Shown piece after piece: positions 27,974 to 37,821 of a stretch of 64,000 bases of DNA; position 1 is the stretch's first letter; each line of letters begins with the position of its first letter. The notes beneath the pieces were generated by a model, which ran no database searches, had not been told where the DNA came from, and saw only the letters and a program-made list of their open reading frames with translations. The position numbers were made by a program, and so were the translations under genes. Location: NCBI RefSeq assembly GCF_009299485.1, contig NZ_WBSO01000006.1, positions 1 through 64,000 on the forward strand, written 5' to 3'. This DNA is from Bifidobacterium apri (GTDB lineage: Bacteria > Actinomycetota > Actinomycetes > Actinomycetales > Bifidobacteriaceae).

Positions 27974-28425
27974 AAGTTGGTTAGTCGATTTCTCGAACCG
28001 AGTGATTACTATACTCGCCTCTGATTCGAACGCAACTTATATCCCTTTTCGGCGTGTCGCATTCTCGGGGTGCGTGGTCCATTCGCAATCAAACCACGAT
28101 GAATCCACGGCCAAACAACAACCCGACCGGCGGCGAATCACGAACATCACGACGTATATCACACGAATCCGGCAACGTCACCTACCATCCGGCAATCAAG
28201 ACCATGGTTTCCGCTACACTAGCACTCGCGCCGACGTCCGGCGCATCCATCCGCGAACCCTGCCGCGGGCCAATCATGCCCGAAGCCGGCAGGCGCCGAC
28301 GACCACCGCCTACCACGTCTGGGAGTCATGCGGCCTATGGAGGCACAGGCGCCCAGGCACGCGAATCCATTCGTTTCTTCGCGCAAGCGCAGATAACACA
28401 AGAAAGACAAGAGAGAAGCAGAGCA
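27974..28425. other. intergenic region between tRNA-Lys and glpF
   Basis: About 450 bases separate the leftward tRNA and the rightward facilitator gene. The facilitator frame is open through most of it, but this part translates to a polar, proline/arginine-rich sequence unlike the family, so I treat it as untranslated 5' region and promoters. I could not settle on specific promoter hexamers. Confidence 0.4.
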
Positions 28426-29157
28426 GTGACTTACTCACTTTTCGTCAAACTAGCCGCCGAATTCGTCGGTACGGCAATCCTCATGGTATTCGGTAACGGT
28501 TCCGTCGCCAATGTCGAACTCAAGAACACCAAGGGCCACCACGCCGGCTGGCTGAACATCGCCATGGGCTACGGCTTCGGCGTCATGTTCCCCGTGCTCA
28601 TGTTCGGCGCGGTCTCCGGCGCCCACATCAATCCGGCGATGACCATCGCCCAGGCCGTCAACGGCTTGTTCCCATGGAACGAAGTGCTGCCGTACATCAT
28701 CGCCCAGCTGCTTGGCGCGATCGTCGGCCAGCTGATTGTGTACGTCACCTACTACCCGCATTACCGTGACACCGAAGACGCCGAAGCAATCCTCGGCACC
28801 TTCTGCACCACCGACGCCGAGAACGACCGCGTGAACTACTTCCTCAACGAGTTCTTCGGCACCTTCATGCTCGTGATCGGCGCGCTGTGCTGCCTGTCCA
28901 TGCCGTGGGGCCAGAAAGACCCGGCCGCCGCATCCATCGTGGTTGGCTTCATTGTGTGGGGTCTGGTCACGTCGATGGGCGGCCCGACCGGCCCAGGCCT
29001 CAATCCTGCCCGCGATTTGATGCCGCGCCTGCTGCACCAGCTGCTGCCGATTCCGCATAAGGGCGGCTCCCGCTGGGGTGAAGCCTGGATTCCGGTGGTC
29101 GCGCCGATTCTGGGCGCGATTCTGGGCGCGTTCCTGTTCAAGACGATTTTCGCCTGA
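28426..29157 (+). CDS. MIP-family glycerol facilitator/aquaporin
   Basis: This is a channel in the cytoplasmic membrane for glycerol or water. The two half-helix motifs are HINPAM (Asn69) and GLNPARD (Asn193); Asp after NPAR is the pattern of glycerol facilitators rather than strict aquaporins. Six hydrophobic helices are evident, and 243 residues is normal. I choose the GTG at 28426 (MTYSLFVKLAAEFVGTAILM), where the first helix begins at once. The open frame extends 124 codons upstream but is not membrane-channel-like. A strong terminator follows at 29205. Confidence 0.9.
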   Translation: MTYSLFVKLAAEFVGTAILMVFGNGSVANVELKNTKGHHAGWLNIAMGYGFGVMFPVLMFGAVSGAHINPAMTIAQAVNGLFPWNEVLPYIIAQLLGAIVGQLIVYVTYYPHYRDTEDAEAILGTFCTTDAENDRVNYFLNEFFGTFMLVIGALCCLSMPWGQKDPAAASIVVGFIVWGLVTSMGGPTGPGLNPARDLMPRLLHQLLPIPHKGGSRWGEAWIPVVAPILGAILGAFLFKTIFA

Positions 29158-29204
29158 TGATCGGATGGTCCGATTACCGGATCATCTGATTGTTCACGGC
29201 ATCC

Positions 29205-29251
29205 AACCCGGCGACGGTGAAGCATACCAGTGCGCACCGTCGCCGGGTTTT
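29205..29251 (+). terminator. rho-independent terminator after facilitator gene
   Basis: AACCCGGCGACGGTG (29205-29219) pairs perfectly with CACCGTCGCCGGGTT (29235-29249) and is followed by TTTTG. It lies about 50 bases beyond the stop codon. Confidence 0.88.
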
Positions 29252-29423
29252 GTATGTGTCCCGAGGTTTCAAGCGCAACCGGCTGGCTTATTCCACGCCG
29301 ATCCGACTCTAGGTACACAGTGGACTAGACTGAAATCCAATGGTTCCCGAGCGGGGACGGGAATGCCATTCTGGCGCCGACCCCGCATCAGCACGGTTCC
29401 GAAAGCAGAAAGGCATACAATAC

Positions 29424-30581
29424 ATGGACGCGGATCTGGTAATCGTCGGCGCAGGCCTGTTCGGCCTGACCGTGGCGCAACAGGCGGTCGAAAAGCATGG
29501 CGCGAAGGTGGAAATCATCGATGTGCGCGATCATATCGGCGGCAACGCATACTCGTACATGGACAAAGAAACGGGCGCGGAAATCCACAAGTACGGCGCC
29601 CACCTGTTCCACACCTCCAACCCGCGCGTCTGGGAATATGTGAACCGTTTCACCGAGTTCACCGATTACGTCCACCGCGTCTACACCACGCACAACGGCG
29701 AAGTGTTCCCGCTGCCGATCAACCTGGGCACCATCAACCAGTTCTTCCATGCGCACTACACCCCGGCCGAAGCCAAGGCGCTCATCGCCGAGCAGGCGGG
29801 CGAGCTGGCAGGGACAGATCCGGCCAACCTCAACGACAAGGGCATCTCGCTCATCGGCCGACCGCTGTACGAGGCGTTCATCAAGAACTACACGGCCAAG
29901 CAGTGGCAGACCGATCCGAGCGAACTGCCGGCAGGCATCATCAAGCGCCTGCCCGTGCGCTTCAACTATGACAACCGCTACTTCCGCGACACTTGGGAGG
30001 GCCTACCCAAGGACGGTTACACGGCGTGGATGGAGCGCATGATTGACGATCCACGTATCCACGTGACCCTGAACACTGACTTCTTCGACGAATCCCAGCC
30101 GCTGAACAAGAAGGCACTCGTGGGCAAGGTGCCGGTCGTCTACACCGGCCCGGTCGACCGCTACTTCGACTACGAGCTCGGCGACCTCAAGTGGCGTACC
30201 GTCGACTTCAAGGAAGTCCGCTACGATGAGGGCGACCATTTCGGCTGCCCGGTTATGAACTTCGCAGATTCCGACGTGCCGTACACCCGTGCCATCGAGT
30301 TCAAGAACTTCAACCCCGAACGCAAGGATTCCCAGAACCCTGACAAGACGGTGGTTTGGGAAGAGTACAGCCGCTTCGCCACCCGCGAGGATGAGCCGTA
30401 CTACCCGGTCAACACCGCGGAAGACAAGGCGCTGTACGAGCAGTATGCCGCCAAGGCCGCGCAGGAGCCGAAGGTCGTGTTCGGCGGCCGTCTGGGTACG
30501 TACAAGTACTACGACATGCACAACGTGATCGACACCGCGCTCACCGCCTACGAGGAACAGGTGGCACCGCTGCTCGGCTGA
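29424..30581 (+). CDS. glf: UDP-galactopyranose mutase
   Basis: Converts UDP-galactopyranose to UDP-galactofuranose, the donor for galactofuranose in cell-surface polysaccharides, using reduced FAD. The N-terminal dinucleotide motif is VIVGAGLFGLTVA. Family blocks include DHIGGNAYSY, KYGAHLFHTSNPRVWEYVNR, INLGTINQFF, FIKNYTAKQW, RLPVRFNYDNRYF, VYTGPVDRYFDY and the C-terminal VVFGGRLGTYKYYDMHNVID. ATG 29424 (385 residues) follows AGAAAGG at somewhat long spacing. It is a single-gene unit between the facilitator terminator and a hairpin at 30627. No glycan gene cluster surrounds it in this window. Confidence 0.95.
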   Translation: MDADLVIVGAGLFGLTVAQQAVEKHGAKVEIIDVRDHIGGNAYSYMDKETGAEIHKYGAHLFHTSNPRVWEYVNRFTEFTDYVHRVYTTHNGEVFPLPINLGTINQFFHAHYTPAEAKALIAEQAGELAGTDPANLNDKGISLIGRPLYEAFIKNYTAKQWQTDPSELPAGIIKRLPVRFNYDNRYFRDTWEGLPKDGYTAWMERMIDDPRIHVTLNTDFFDESQPLNKKALVGKVPVVYTGPVDRYFDYELGDLKWRTVDFKEVRYDEGDHFGCPVMNFADSDVPYTRAIEFKNFNPERKDSQNPDKTVVWEEYSRFATREDEPYYPVNTAEDKALYEQYAAKAAQEPKVVFGGRLGTYKYYDMHNVIDTALTAYEEQVAPLLG

Positions 30582-30626
30582 GACCGAGGCGATGGCGATC
30601 GCATCGGATCGCGCTGGAACGCCGAA

Positions 30627-30661
30627 ACGCCGGCATGGGATTGCTGATTCCATGCCGGCGT
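30627..30661 (+). terminator. hairpin after glf
   Basis: ACGCCGGCATGG (30627-30638) pairs with CCATGCCGGCGT (30650-30661). There is no T-tract, so termination may be rho-assisted or the stem may protect the 3' end. Confidence 0.55.
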
Positions 30662-30710
30662 TCGCGTACTGTGCCACGGTAGGCCTTGGCGTGAAACGTA
30701 TCTCATCCCG

Positions 30711-31123
30711 GTGCGACTGACCAGTCGCATCACCGGCAACTATCGGCCGCGCACGCCGGAAAACCGCCCCAATCGCGTCGCCATGCAACACAGCAGTCAC
30801 ACCGCAGACAGATACCCCGGCCAACCACCCCAATCATCCCGACACCTCGCCGCCATGCGACCGGCAGAGCACACCGCAGTCCCAAGACGAAACGCCGACT
30901 TGACGAAATACAGGCCAACCTCATTCCCCTGGGCATCCACGTATCATGCGACAGGCCAGTCACACCGCAGACAGATACCGCCGCTGGGAGGCCTCCTCGC
31001 CCCGATACTCACCCGCCATGCGACACAGCAGTCGCACCGCGGGCAGATAACCGGACGGACAGCACCAGAAGCACCGGTATCCGCCCGCCGCGCGACCAGA
31101 CAATCACACTACAGCCAGATACC
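30711..31123. repeat. array of six ~35-bp degenerate repeats at 72-bp period
   Basis: A core resembling TGCGACACAGCAGTCACACC followed by GCAGACAGATACC occurs with cores starting at 30712, 30784, 30856, 30947, 31019 and 31091. Intervals are 72, 72, 91, 72 and 72. Cores are roughly 60-90% alike, and the ~37 bases between them look unrelated. No coding sequence is credible across the array. Two more units occur at 39275 and 39349, with a doubtful one at 35463. Confidence 0.75.
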
Positions 31124-31149
31124 GCCCCAGCCACACTACCGCAGCAACG

Positions 31150-31196
31150 AAAAACCGTCTGCTGTGCCGAGAAATCTCTCAGCGTCGGCAGACGGT
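31150..31196 (-). terminator. terminator of ino1
   Basis: ACCGTCTGC (31154-31162) pairs with GCAGACGGT (31188-31196), with further partial pairing around GAGAAATCTCTC. On the leftward transcript the stem is followed by a T-run (AAAAA at 31150-31154 on the plus strand). It lies about 75 bases past the ino1 stop. Confidence 0.8.
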
Positions 31197-31272
31197 TATC
31201 AATAACGGGTAATCACGGTATCTGGCGGCAAATATCAACAATCATCTGTCGCCAGACACGCAACGCACCCAA

Positions 31273-32418
31273 TCAGGCGTGCCACACGTCCTTGCCGGCG
31301 GCCTTCGCAGCCGCGACATCGGCGTCAAGCTGGGCCTCATTGGCCTCGGATTCGCCGGTGATGAACTTCTCGACGAGGGCCTTCGCCTCGCCGTCCTCGT
31401 GCTGAACGGCCGGGGACTTCATGAAGTACGCGGAAGCAGACAGCACCGGGCCAGCCAGATGACGGTCAAGCGCAATCTTGGCGGCGCGCAGCGCGTCGAT
31501 GACCACACCAGCGGAGTTCGGGGAATCCCACACTTCGAGCTTGTACTCAAGATTCAGCGGAACATCGCCGAACGTGGTGCCCTCAAGGCGCACGAACGCG
31601 AACTTGCGGTCCTCAAGCCACGCGACATAGTCGGACGGGCCGATGTGCACATTGTGAGGATCCATCTCGTGAGGCACGATGGACGTGACAGCGCGGGTCT
31701 TGGAGATCTTCTTGGATTCCAGACGCTTGCGCTCAAGCATGTTCATGAAGTCCATGTCGCCACCGACATTGAGCTGGTAGGTGCGGTCAAGACGGACGCC
31801 ACGGTCTTCGAACAGGCGGGCGAGCACGCGGTGCGTGATGGTAGCGCCAACCTGGCTCTTGATATCGTCGCCGACAATCGGCAGACCGGCCTTGCGGAAC
31901 TTGTCCGCCCACTCCGGGTCGGATGCGATGAACACCGGCAGGCAGTTCACGAACGCGCAACCGGCATCGATGGCGGCCTGGGCGTAAGCCTTGTCAGCCT
32001 GCTCGGAACCGACCGGCAGGTAGCTGATGAGGATGTCGGCCTTGGTGTCACGCAGCACCTGAGCGACATCCACCGGCTCGGCATCGGACTCGGTGATGAC
32101 CTGACGATAGTACTCACCAAGGCCGTCGCCGGTCGGACCGCGCTTCACGGTGACGCCGGAGACTGGCATATCCTTGCAGAACTGGTACGTGTTGTTCATG
32201 CTGGCGAAGATTGCCTCGTTGAGGTCCTTGCCGACCTTGGCGGCATCAACGTCGAACGCCGCGACAAACTCGATGTCCTTGATTCGATACCCACCGAACA
32301 CGTTGTGCATGATGCCGGGGATCTTCTCATCGTCCTTGGCATCCTTGTAATATTCGACGCCTTGAACGAGAGACGAGGCGCAGTTGCCTACGCCAGCGAT
32401 TGCCACGCGAATGCTCAT
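31273..32418 (-). CDS. ino1: myo-inositol-1-phosphate synthase
   Basis: Converts glucose-6-phosphate to inositol-1-phosphate with NAD, feeding inositol phospholipids and related products of actinobacteria. The NAD-binding start [20 protein letters not shown] is typical. Actinobacterial-type blocks include [66 protein letters not shown] and [20 protein letters not shown]. The 381-residue length fits the short prokaryotic class. ATG 32418 follows AGAGGAG. It is transcribed alone, divergent from the PBP gene, and has its own terminator. Confidence 0.96.
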   Translation of the reverse strand: MSIRVAIAGVGNCASSLVQGVEYYKDAKDDEKIPGIMHNVFGGYRIKDIEFVAAFDVDAAKVGKDLNEAIFASMNNTYQFCKDMPVSGVTVKRGPTGDGLGEYYRQVITESDAEPVDVAQVLRDTKADILISYLPVGSEQADKAYAQAAIDAGCAFVNCLPVFIASDPEWADKFRKAGLPIVGDDIKSQVGATITHRVLARLFEDRGVRLDRTYQLNVGGDMDFMNMLERKRLESKKISKTRAVTSIVPHEMDPHNVHIGPSDYVAWLEDRKFAFVRLEGTTFGDVPLNLEYKLEVWDSPNSAGVVIDALRAAKIALDRHLAGPVLSASAYFMKSPAVQHEDGEAKALVEKFITGESEANEAQLDADVAAAKAAGKDVWHA

Positions 32419-32898
32419 TTGGACTCCTCTTAACTAAGCGTTGCGTTATTCCAAACTTCAAGCATACCGTTTCGTTTGGAGAAGCACACACGAAATCAAG
32501 AAGAAACATCGCCAAACGGAGCGAATCACGATACTATGTCCATCCTGTTCAGACAAATCGAAGCTCGTTGCATGGTTTTGCGGACCCCCGACACGGGTAC
32601 GGATTCAGGCGCGGCATGCCGCGAACATGGATCTTCAAGCTTGGGATGCTCAAACCTGGCAAAGGTGGAAGCGCAGACAGAGGGCACCCCGACCGCTGCG
32701 ATTCGCGGGTCGCACGCGAGAGAGGCATCGGCAGCAGCATCACGCGACCCAGTCCCCGACCTCGAAGAAATCGAGGTCAGCAAAACGGCAAGTAAGCGGC
32801 ACGGCATGTTTCCCCGACTATCATCAGCGAGTCTCAAGTTTGTGAGAGTTCCGTTCACAAAGGACGGTTTTTCAGGTGCTCCGGCTACGGTTGCAACC
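32419..32898. other. divergent intergenic region ino1/PBP
   Basis: About 480 bases. The PBP frame is open through most of it and includes an ATG near 32536, but the predicted sequence is polar and of no recognisable family. No ribosome-binding site precedes those starts. I regard it as promoter/leader sequence, with an N-terminal PBP extension as the alternative. Confidence 0.4.
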
Positions 32899-35334
32899 AT
32901 GGCTTCACAGAAACGTAGTGCTTCATCACGCCCACGCAGCGCGCGCAGCGCATCATCCACGCGCAGCAGCGGGGGCGACGCATACGATTCCTACAGCTCA
33001 CAAAAGGCTTCAAACTCCGCATCGCGCAACCCAAGCGGGGCGCACGACTCCAAGCACGGCTCCCATCGCGCGCACGGATCGCACAGCCAACGCAACAGCC
33101 GCACCTCATCCGCCGCGTCATCACGCCGGGTCGCAGCGACACGCCACAGCGGTCCAGGAACACACCGCGCCGAAGGCAAGGGCCCGAAAACCCGCGTCAA
33201 AGGCCGCCATCTGATCCTCAAATGGTCGCTGGGACTGATATGCACGTTCATCGCAGTCGCCGCGGGCGCTTTCGCGTATCTCTATGTGACTACGGAAATC
33301 CCGCAGCCCGAAAAAGTCGCCATGGCCGCGAAAACCACCGTGTATTATGCCGATGGCACCACGCCGATCGGCAGTTACGCCGCACAGAATCGCGAAATCA
33401 TCAACTGCTCGACACTGCCGAAATATGTCGGCCAAGCCATCGTCGCCTCGGAAAACCGCACATTCTACCAAGACAGGGGCATCGATTTGCGCGGCATCGC
33501 CCGTGCCCTGCTCACCAATCTGCGTACCGGGTCGCGGCAAGGCGGATCGACCATCACCCAACAATACGCGGAACGGTACTATCTCGGTGAAACAACCACG
33601 TACAAAGGCAAATTACGCGAGGCGATCCTCGCCATCAAAATTGCACAGACCCAGTCCAAGGACACCGTGCTGTGCAACTATATGAACACGATTTACCTCG
33701 GGCGCGGCGCATATGGCATCCAAGCCGCCGCGAAAGCGTATTTCAATAAGGACGCGAAAGATCTCACCGTATCAGAGGCCGCCATGCTCGCCGGCATCAT
33801 TCCGGCGCCAAGTACATGGGATCCGGCGATCAGCCCCAAACAGGCGACTTCTCGATTCAACCGTGTGATTCGCATTATGAAAGAAGACGGCTACATCACG
33901 GCCACGCAGGCCAAAGAGGCCGCCATGCCGCAAACCATCACCCAGACGACGGAAAACACTTATCAGGGGTTCAAGGGCTATCTGCTGACCATGGTTGAGC
34001 AAGAGCTCGTCAATTCCAAAGCATTCACCAAGGATGAGCTGGAAACCGGCGGGTACAAGATTGTGACCACCTTCGACCAAACCTTGCAAAACGAAATGCA
34101 ATCCGTAGGAGACAACCGAGCATCCGGTATGCCGGAGGGCATGCAAATCGGCGCGCTGGCGGCAGACCCACGAGACGGCAGCATCAAATCAATCTACGGC
34201 GGCAACGACTATCTGACCCACCAACTCAACAACGCCACGCAAGCCACCTACGAACCCGGTTCGACCATGAAGCCCTTCGCACTGCTGGGGGCCGCACAGG
34301 CAGGCGTCAGTTTCAACACCGTGTTCAACGGCAACTCACCACAAACCTTCAAAGGACTGGTCAGCTCGGTAGCCAACTCAGGCAATGTGAGTTACGGCTA
34401 CATCAATCTGTACAAGGCCACCGCATACTCCGTGAACACCGCATTCATGAACCTCAACGAGAAACTCACCCCGCAGAAAACCGCGGAAATCGCACATTCG
34501 GCGGGTATCACGAGCGACATCGACGAAACATCGCCGTATAACGTACTCGGCATCAACTCGGTGACCGTCAAGGAACTCACACAAGCGCACGCGACCATAG
34601 CCACCGGCGGAGTCAAGCACACCTTGCACTGCGTGTCCAAAGTCCTCAGCTCCGACAACAAAGAGCTGTACGCCGCGAAAACCGGCGACGAGCGCGTATT
34701 CGAAGAGAACGACTGCGCCCTGGTCATCAAAGCGATGGAAGGCACCGTGGAATACGGCACCGGCAAGGAAGCCAGATCCATAGGACGCACCATCGCCGGC
34801 AAAACCGGCACCGCAAACGATGCATACGCCGCCTCCTTCGTCGGCTACACGCCCCAACTGATCAGCACATGGGCCATGTGGTACCCGGACGCGAACGGCA
34901 ATCCGCAGGAAATCGTCGATTTCAACGGGTATACGCACTCTGAGTATCCGGTGCACCTGTTCACCGAATTCATGAAACAAGCGTTGAACGGAACCGAGGA
35001 CATCGCATTCCCGACAGCGACCGACGACGGCAAGGTCGGCGGGCCGGACGGCACGTGGGGGACCGGGCGCAGCAGTACGAAACGCTCGTACTCCGGGTCT
35101 TCCAATTCAAGCAGCCCGTCCCCCTCCGCCTCAGCGACTACGAATGCAGGCACTGCGCCTTCAACCGGCACCACCGATGAGGGCAACAGTGGCGCCACAA
35201 CATCCGGCGGTTCCGCCGGCTCTGGCGCAGGCGCAGGAACCGGCGGAACCGGAGCCGGCGGCACGGGAGCTGGAGCGGACGGTACTGGTGGAGACAGCAC
35301 TACCGGCGGCAACGGCACCACGCCTCAGCAGTGA
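32899..35334 (+). CDS. class A penicillin-binding protein (glycosyltransferase-transpeptidase)
   Basis: Bifunctional peptidoglycan synthase, membrane-anchored and acting outside the membrane. From ATG 32899 (811 residues), residues 1-110 are Ser/Arg/His-rich cytoplasmic sequence, followed by a TM helix (WSLGLICTFIAVAAGAFAYL). The GT51 domain has ASENRTFYQD, GGSTITQQYAERYYL and NTIYLGRGAYGIQAAAKAYF. The transpeptidase domain shows STMK (Ser455, Lys458), SVN (511-513) and KTGT (635-638). The C-terminus is a long Ser/Thr/Gly/Ala-rich low-complexity tail of about 75 residues. The start is uncertain because no good ribosome-binding site is visible and the frame is open 141 codons upstream. Confidence 0.93.
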   Translation: MASQKRSASSRPRSARSASSTRSSGGDAYDSYSSQKASNSASRNPSGAHDSKHGSHRAHGSHSQRNSRTSSAASSRRVAATRHSGPGTHRAEGKGPKTRVKGRHLILKWSLGLICTFIAVAAGAFAYLYVTTEIPQPEKVAMAAKTTVYYADGTTPIGSYAAQNREIINCSTLPKYVGQAIVASENRTFYQDRGIDLRGIARALLTNLRTGSRQGGSTITQQYAERYYLGETTTYKGKLREAILAIKIAQTQSKDTVLCNYMNTIYLGRGAYGIQAAAKAYFNKDAKDLTVSEAAMLAGIIPAPSTWDPAISPKQATSRFNRVIRIMKEDGYITATQAKEAAMPQTITQTTENTYQGFKGYLLTMVEQELVNSKAFTKDELETGGYKIVTTFDQTLQNEMQSVGDNRASGMPEGMQIGALAADPRDGSIKSIYGGNDYLTHQLNNATQATYEPGSTMKPFALLGAAQAGVSFNTVFNGNSPQTFKGLVSSVANSGNVSYGYINLYKATAYSVNTAFMNLNEKLTPQKTAEIAHSAGITSDIDETSPYNVLGINSVTVKELTQAHATIATGGVKHTLHCVSKVLSSDNKELYAAKTGDERVFEENDCALVIKAMEGTVEYGTGKEARSIGRTIAGKTGTANDAYAASFVGYTPQLISTWAMWYPDANGNPQEIVDFNGYTHSEYPVHLFTEFMKQALNGTEDIAFPTATDDGKVGGPDGTWGTGRSSTKRSYSGSSNSSSPSPSASATTNAGTAPSTGTTDEGNSGATTSGGSAGSGAGAGTGGTGAGGTGAGADGTGGDSTTGGNGTTPQQ

Positions 35335-35362
35335 CCTTTCTCGTCACCGCTGAGCACTCTTT

Positions 35363-35412
35363 TATACAAACTGGCTACGCTGAGAAGCCTCTCAGCGTAG
35401 CCAGTTTGTATA
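35363..35412. terminator. perfect 23-bp hairpin after PBP gene
   Basis: Positions 35363-35385 are the exact inverse of 35390-35412 with an AGCC loop; the core is CAAACTGGCTACGCTGAGA. It probably ends PBP transcripts, although the T-tract is weak on both sides. The sequence closely resembles the unit of the 52-bp tandem array at 59319. Confidence 0.75.
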
Positions 35413-35493
35413 AGAAGAAGGGAAGTGAGAACCGTCCGCCGTCCGGCACGGCACAACCCGTCCGGCACAGCACAACCGCAATCCAGATAACAA

Positions 35494-35530
35494 CGGGCCC
35501 GGCCACCGTGTCATGCGGCGGCCGGGCCCG
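35494..35530 (-). terminator. terminator of leuA
   Basis: CGGGCCCGGCC (35494-35504) pairs with GGCCGGGCCCG (35520-35530). It lies 40 bases past the leuA stop and is followed on the leftward transcript by TTGTTATC, a weak T-rich tail. Confidence 0.7.
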
Positions 35531-35569
35531 AATCATCGCTGTGAGCCGATGCTCGACTCAGGCTGAAGT

Positions 35570-37483
35570 TCAGCGCTCAGAACGATTAATCGCGGAGATA
35601 ATCGCCTTCAGCGAGCTGGTGATGATCGACGAGTCAATACCGACACCCCAGATAATCTGGCTGTCACCCTCATCGCCGATCTGGCATTCCACATAGGAAG
35701 CCGCCATGGCGTCCGTGCTTGCGGTCATCGTATGCTCGACATAATCTATGACGGACACATTGATACCCAAGCTGCTCACCGCGTTGATGAACGCGGCGAT
35801 CGGGCCATTGCCCATACCGGACAGCTCACGGATATGGTCATCACCGCTGTCGGCAAGGTCAGCGCCGCGGTCGAGCATCTTCACCTTGATTACGGTGTCA
35901 GAACCATCCTCACCGGAGGAGACAGAGACATTGAGCAGCTTGAGACGGCCCCACTGCTTCAGAGTCTCATCGCCATGGTCGCCGACAATCGCACCCGCGG
36001 CGGTCGCACCGGAATCCTCGACCGGCAGGTACTCGTCCTTGAACAGGCGCCAGATGTCCTCGTCCTTGACTTCGCGCTTGGTTTCGTCAGCGTAAGCCTG
36101 CACGACCTTCTCAAACTCGATCTGCAGACGCTTCGGCAGGTCAAGATTGTGGTTCGTCTTGAGCAGGTAGGCCATGCCGCCCTTGCCAGACTGGGAGTTG
36201 ACGCGGATAATCGCCTCATAGCTGCGGCCGATATCCTTCGGGTCGATCGGCAGATACGGCACCAGCCACACGAACTTGTCGAGATCGGCTCCAGCACGCT
36301 CCGCCGCCACCTGACGAGCTTCCAAGCCCTTCTTGATGGCGTCCTGATGAGACCCGGAGAACGCGGTGAACACGAAATTGCCGGCGTACGGGTGACGCTC
36401 AGAAATCTTCAACTGGTTGCAGTATTCGACGGTCTTGCGGATTTCCGGAACGTTGGAATAATCAATCTGCGGATCGATGCCCTGAGTAAGCAGGTTGAGG
36501 CCGAGCGTCACCAAATCGACATTACCGGTACGCTCGCCGTTGCCCAGCAGGCAGCCTTCCACACGGTCGGCGCCAGCCAGCACAGCCAGCTCGGTGGCGG
36601 CCACGCCCATGCCCTCGTCGTTATGCGGGTGCAAGGACAGCACGATGGACTCGCGATCCTTGAGGTTGTTCGACACGTACTCGACCTCGTCTGCGAACAC
36701 GTTCGGTGTCGTCATCTCAACCGTCGCAGGCAGGTTGATGATCATACGATGATCCGGCGTCGGCTTGATCACGTCAGTCACCGCATTGCACACCTCAACC
36801 GCGTACTCAGGCTCAGTGCCGGTGAAAGACTCCGGAGAGTACTCGTAGTAGAGGTCCGTGCCCTTGGCTTCGCCCTCAAGCTGCTTGCACAGCGTGGCGG
36901 CATCCGTAGCAAGCTTCTTGATGCCTTCCTTGTCTTTGCGGAACACGACCTCGCGCTGCAGCACGGAGACAGAATTATAGAAATGCACCACCGCGCGCTT
37001 GGCGCCGCGCAGGCATTCATACGTCTTACGAATCAGGTGTTCACGCGCCTGGGTGAGCACGATGATGGTCACGTCGTCGGGGATGAGCTCGCGCTCAATC
37101 AGCATGCGGATGAAATCGTAATCCGTTTCCGAGGCGCTCGGGAAGCCGACCTCAATCTCCTTGAAGCCCATGGAAACCAGCAGATTCCAGAACCGCAGCT
37201 TGCGTTCGGAATCCATCGGGTTGACCAGCGCCTGATTGCCGTCACGCAGATCGACAGAGCACCAGCGCGGAGCGCGACGCAGCTTCTTGTTCGGCCACGT
37301 ACGCTCAGGAAACTCGAATGGCACCTGCTTGTCGTACGCAACATACTTGTTGTACGGCATATTGCTCGGCTTCTGCGGGCCGCCGATGAATCGTGCCGGA
37401 GGCAGCAGCGGGTCGTTGTTCCCTCCGTTGGACGCTGCGGCGACTGCCGCAAGATCAAATACTGATGATTGATCCTGACCCAT
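35570..37483 (-). CDS. leuA: 2-isopropylmalate synthase
   Basis: First committed step of leucine synthesis: acetyl-CoA plus 2-oxoisovalerate to 2-isopropylmalate. The actinobacterial long form (637 residues) carries the N-terminal extension before the TIM barrel. Active-site blocks include WCSVDLRDGNQALVNPM (metal Asp), GFKEIEVGFPSASETDYDF, LSLHPHNDEGMGVAATELA (HxH metal ligands) and GCLLGNGERTGNVDLVTL. The C-terminal regulatory domain (about residues 500-637), likely the leucine-feedback site, is present. ATG 37483 follows AAGGAGG; a GTG just upstream is too close to that site. It stands alone, and no leader peptide or T-box was recognised in the 335 bases upstream. Confidence 0.95.
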   Translation of the reverse strand: MGQDQSSVFDLAAVAAASNGGNNDPLLPPARFIGGPQKPSNMPYNKYVAYDKQVPFEFPERTWPNKKLRRAPRWCSVDLRDGNQALVNPMDSERKLRFWNLLVSMGFKEIEVGFPSASETDYDFIRMLIERELIPDDVTIIVLTQAREHLIRKTYECLRGAKRAVVHFYNSVSVLQREVVFRKDKEGIKKLATDAATLCKQLEGEAKGTDLYYEYSPESFTGTEPEYAVEVCNAVTDVIKPTPDHRMIINLPATVEMTTPNVFADEVEYVSNNLKDRESIVLSLHPHNDEGMGVAATELAVLAGADRVEGCLLGNGERTGNVDLVTLGLNLLTQGIDPQIDYSNVPEIRKTVEYCNQLKISERHPYAGNFVFTAFSGSHQDAIKKGLEARQVAAERAGADLDKFVWLVPYLPIDPKDIGRSYEAIIRVNSQSGKGGMAYLLKTNHNLDLPKRLQIEFEKVVQAYADETKREVKDEDIWRLFKDEYLPVEDSGATAAGAIVGDHGDETLKQWGRLKLLNVSVSSGEDGSDTVIKVKMLDRGADLADSGDDHIRELSGMGNGPIAAFINAVSSLGINVSVIDYVEHTMTASTDAMAASYVECQIGDEGDSQIIWGVGIDSSIITSSLKAIISAINRSER

Positions 37484-37486
37484 CAC

Positions 37487-37821
37487 TCCTCCTTATCTTG
37501 GTTGTGCCGCGAAAACCACGGCAGCGTTTCGCGCGCGGTCAAGCCGCGCCGATGGGTGCCTTATTACGCGTTTACCTCCGCGTAACACGGACGGTTTCAT
37601 CCTACCGGGAGGTATTCATATTCCTTCGAGAGGTTTCGGGATATGACCATGAAAAGCCGGACAATCCCGCGCCGCGCGCAAGCCGCCCGCGTGTCGGCAA
37701 TCGCAGGCTAACCAGAAGACATCGCGCCCAGAGAAACGTCTCATGTACCGCAGATGAACAATCGGAATCATACGGCGCATAAGACGTCTCCGCCCCGGCA
37801 CATCGCCGTAGAGTGGGAACT
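37487..37821. other. divergent intergenic region leuA/phosphoesterase
   Basis: About 335 bases between divergent genes must hold both promoters. I could not identify clear hexamers, an attenuator or a T-box. An inverted pair, TTACGCG/CGCGTAA (37564-37591), is the only obvious symmetry. Confidence 0.35.

Noticed and set aside
28054..28425. 124-residue N-terminal extension of the glycerol facilitator
   Set aside because: It is polar and proline/arginine-rich, unlike any MIP protein, and the GTG at 28426 begins exactly at the first membrane helix.
30711..31123. CRISPR array
   Set aside because: Repeat-spacer periodicity is suggestive, but cores are too divergent, one interval is 91 bp and no cas genes are nearby. 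Reported as a degenerate repeat family instead.
35732..37465. 577-codon plus-strand open frame opposite leuA
   Set aside because: It is an antisense shadow of a high-G+C gene with intact LeuA motifs. The translation is Arg/His/Val-rich and has no ribosome-binding site.
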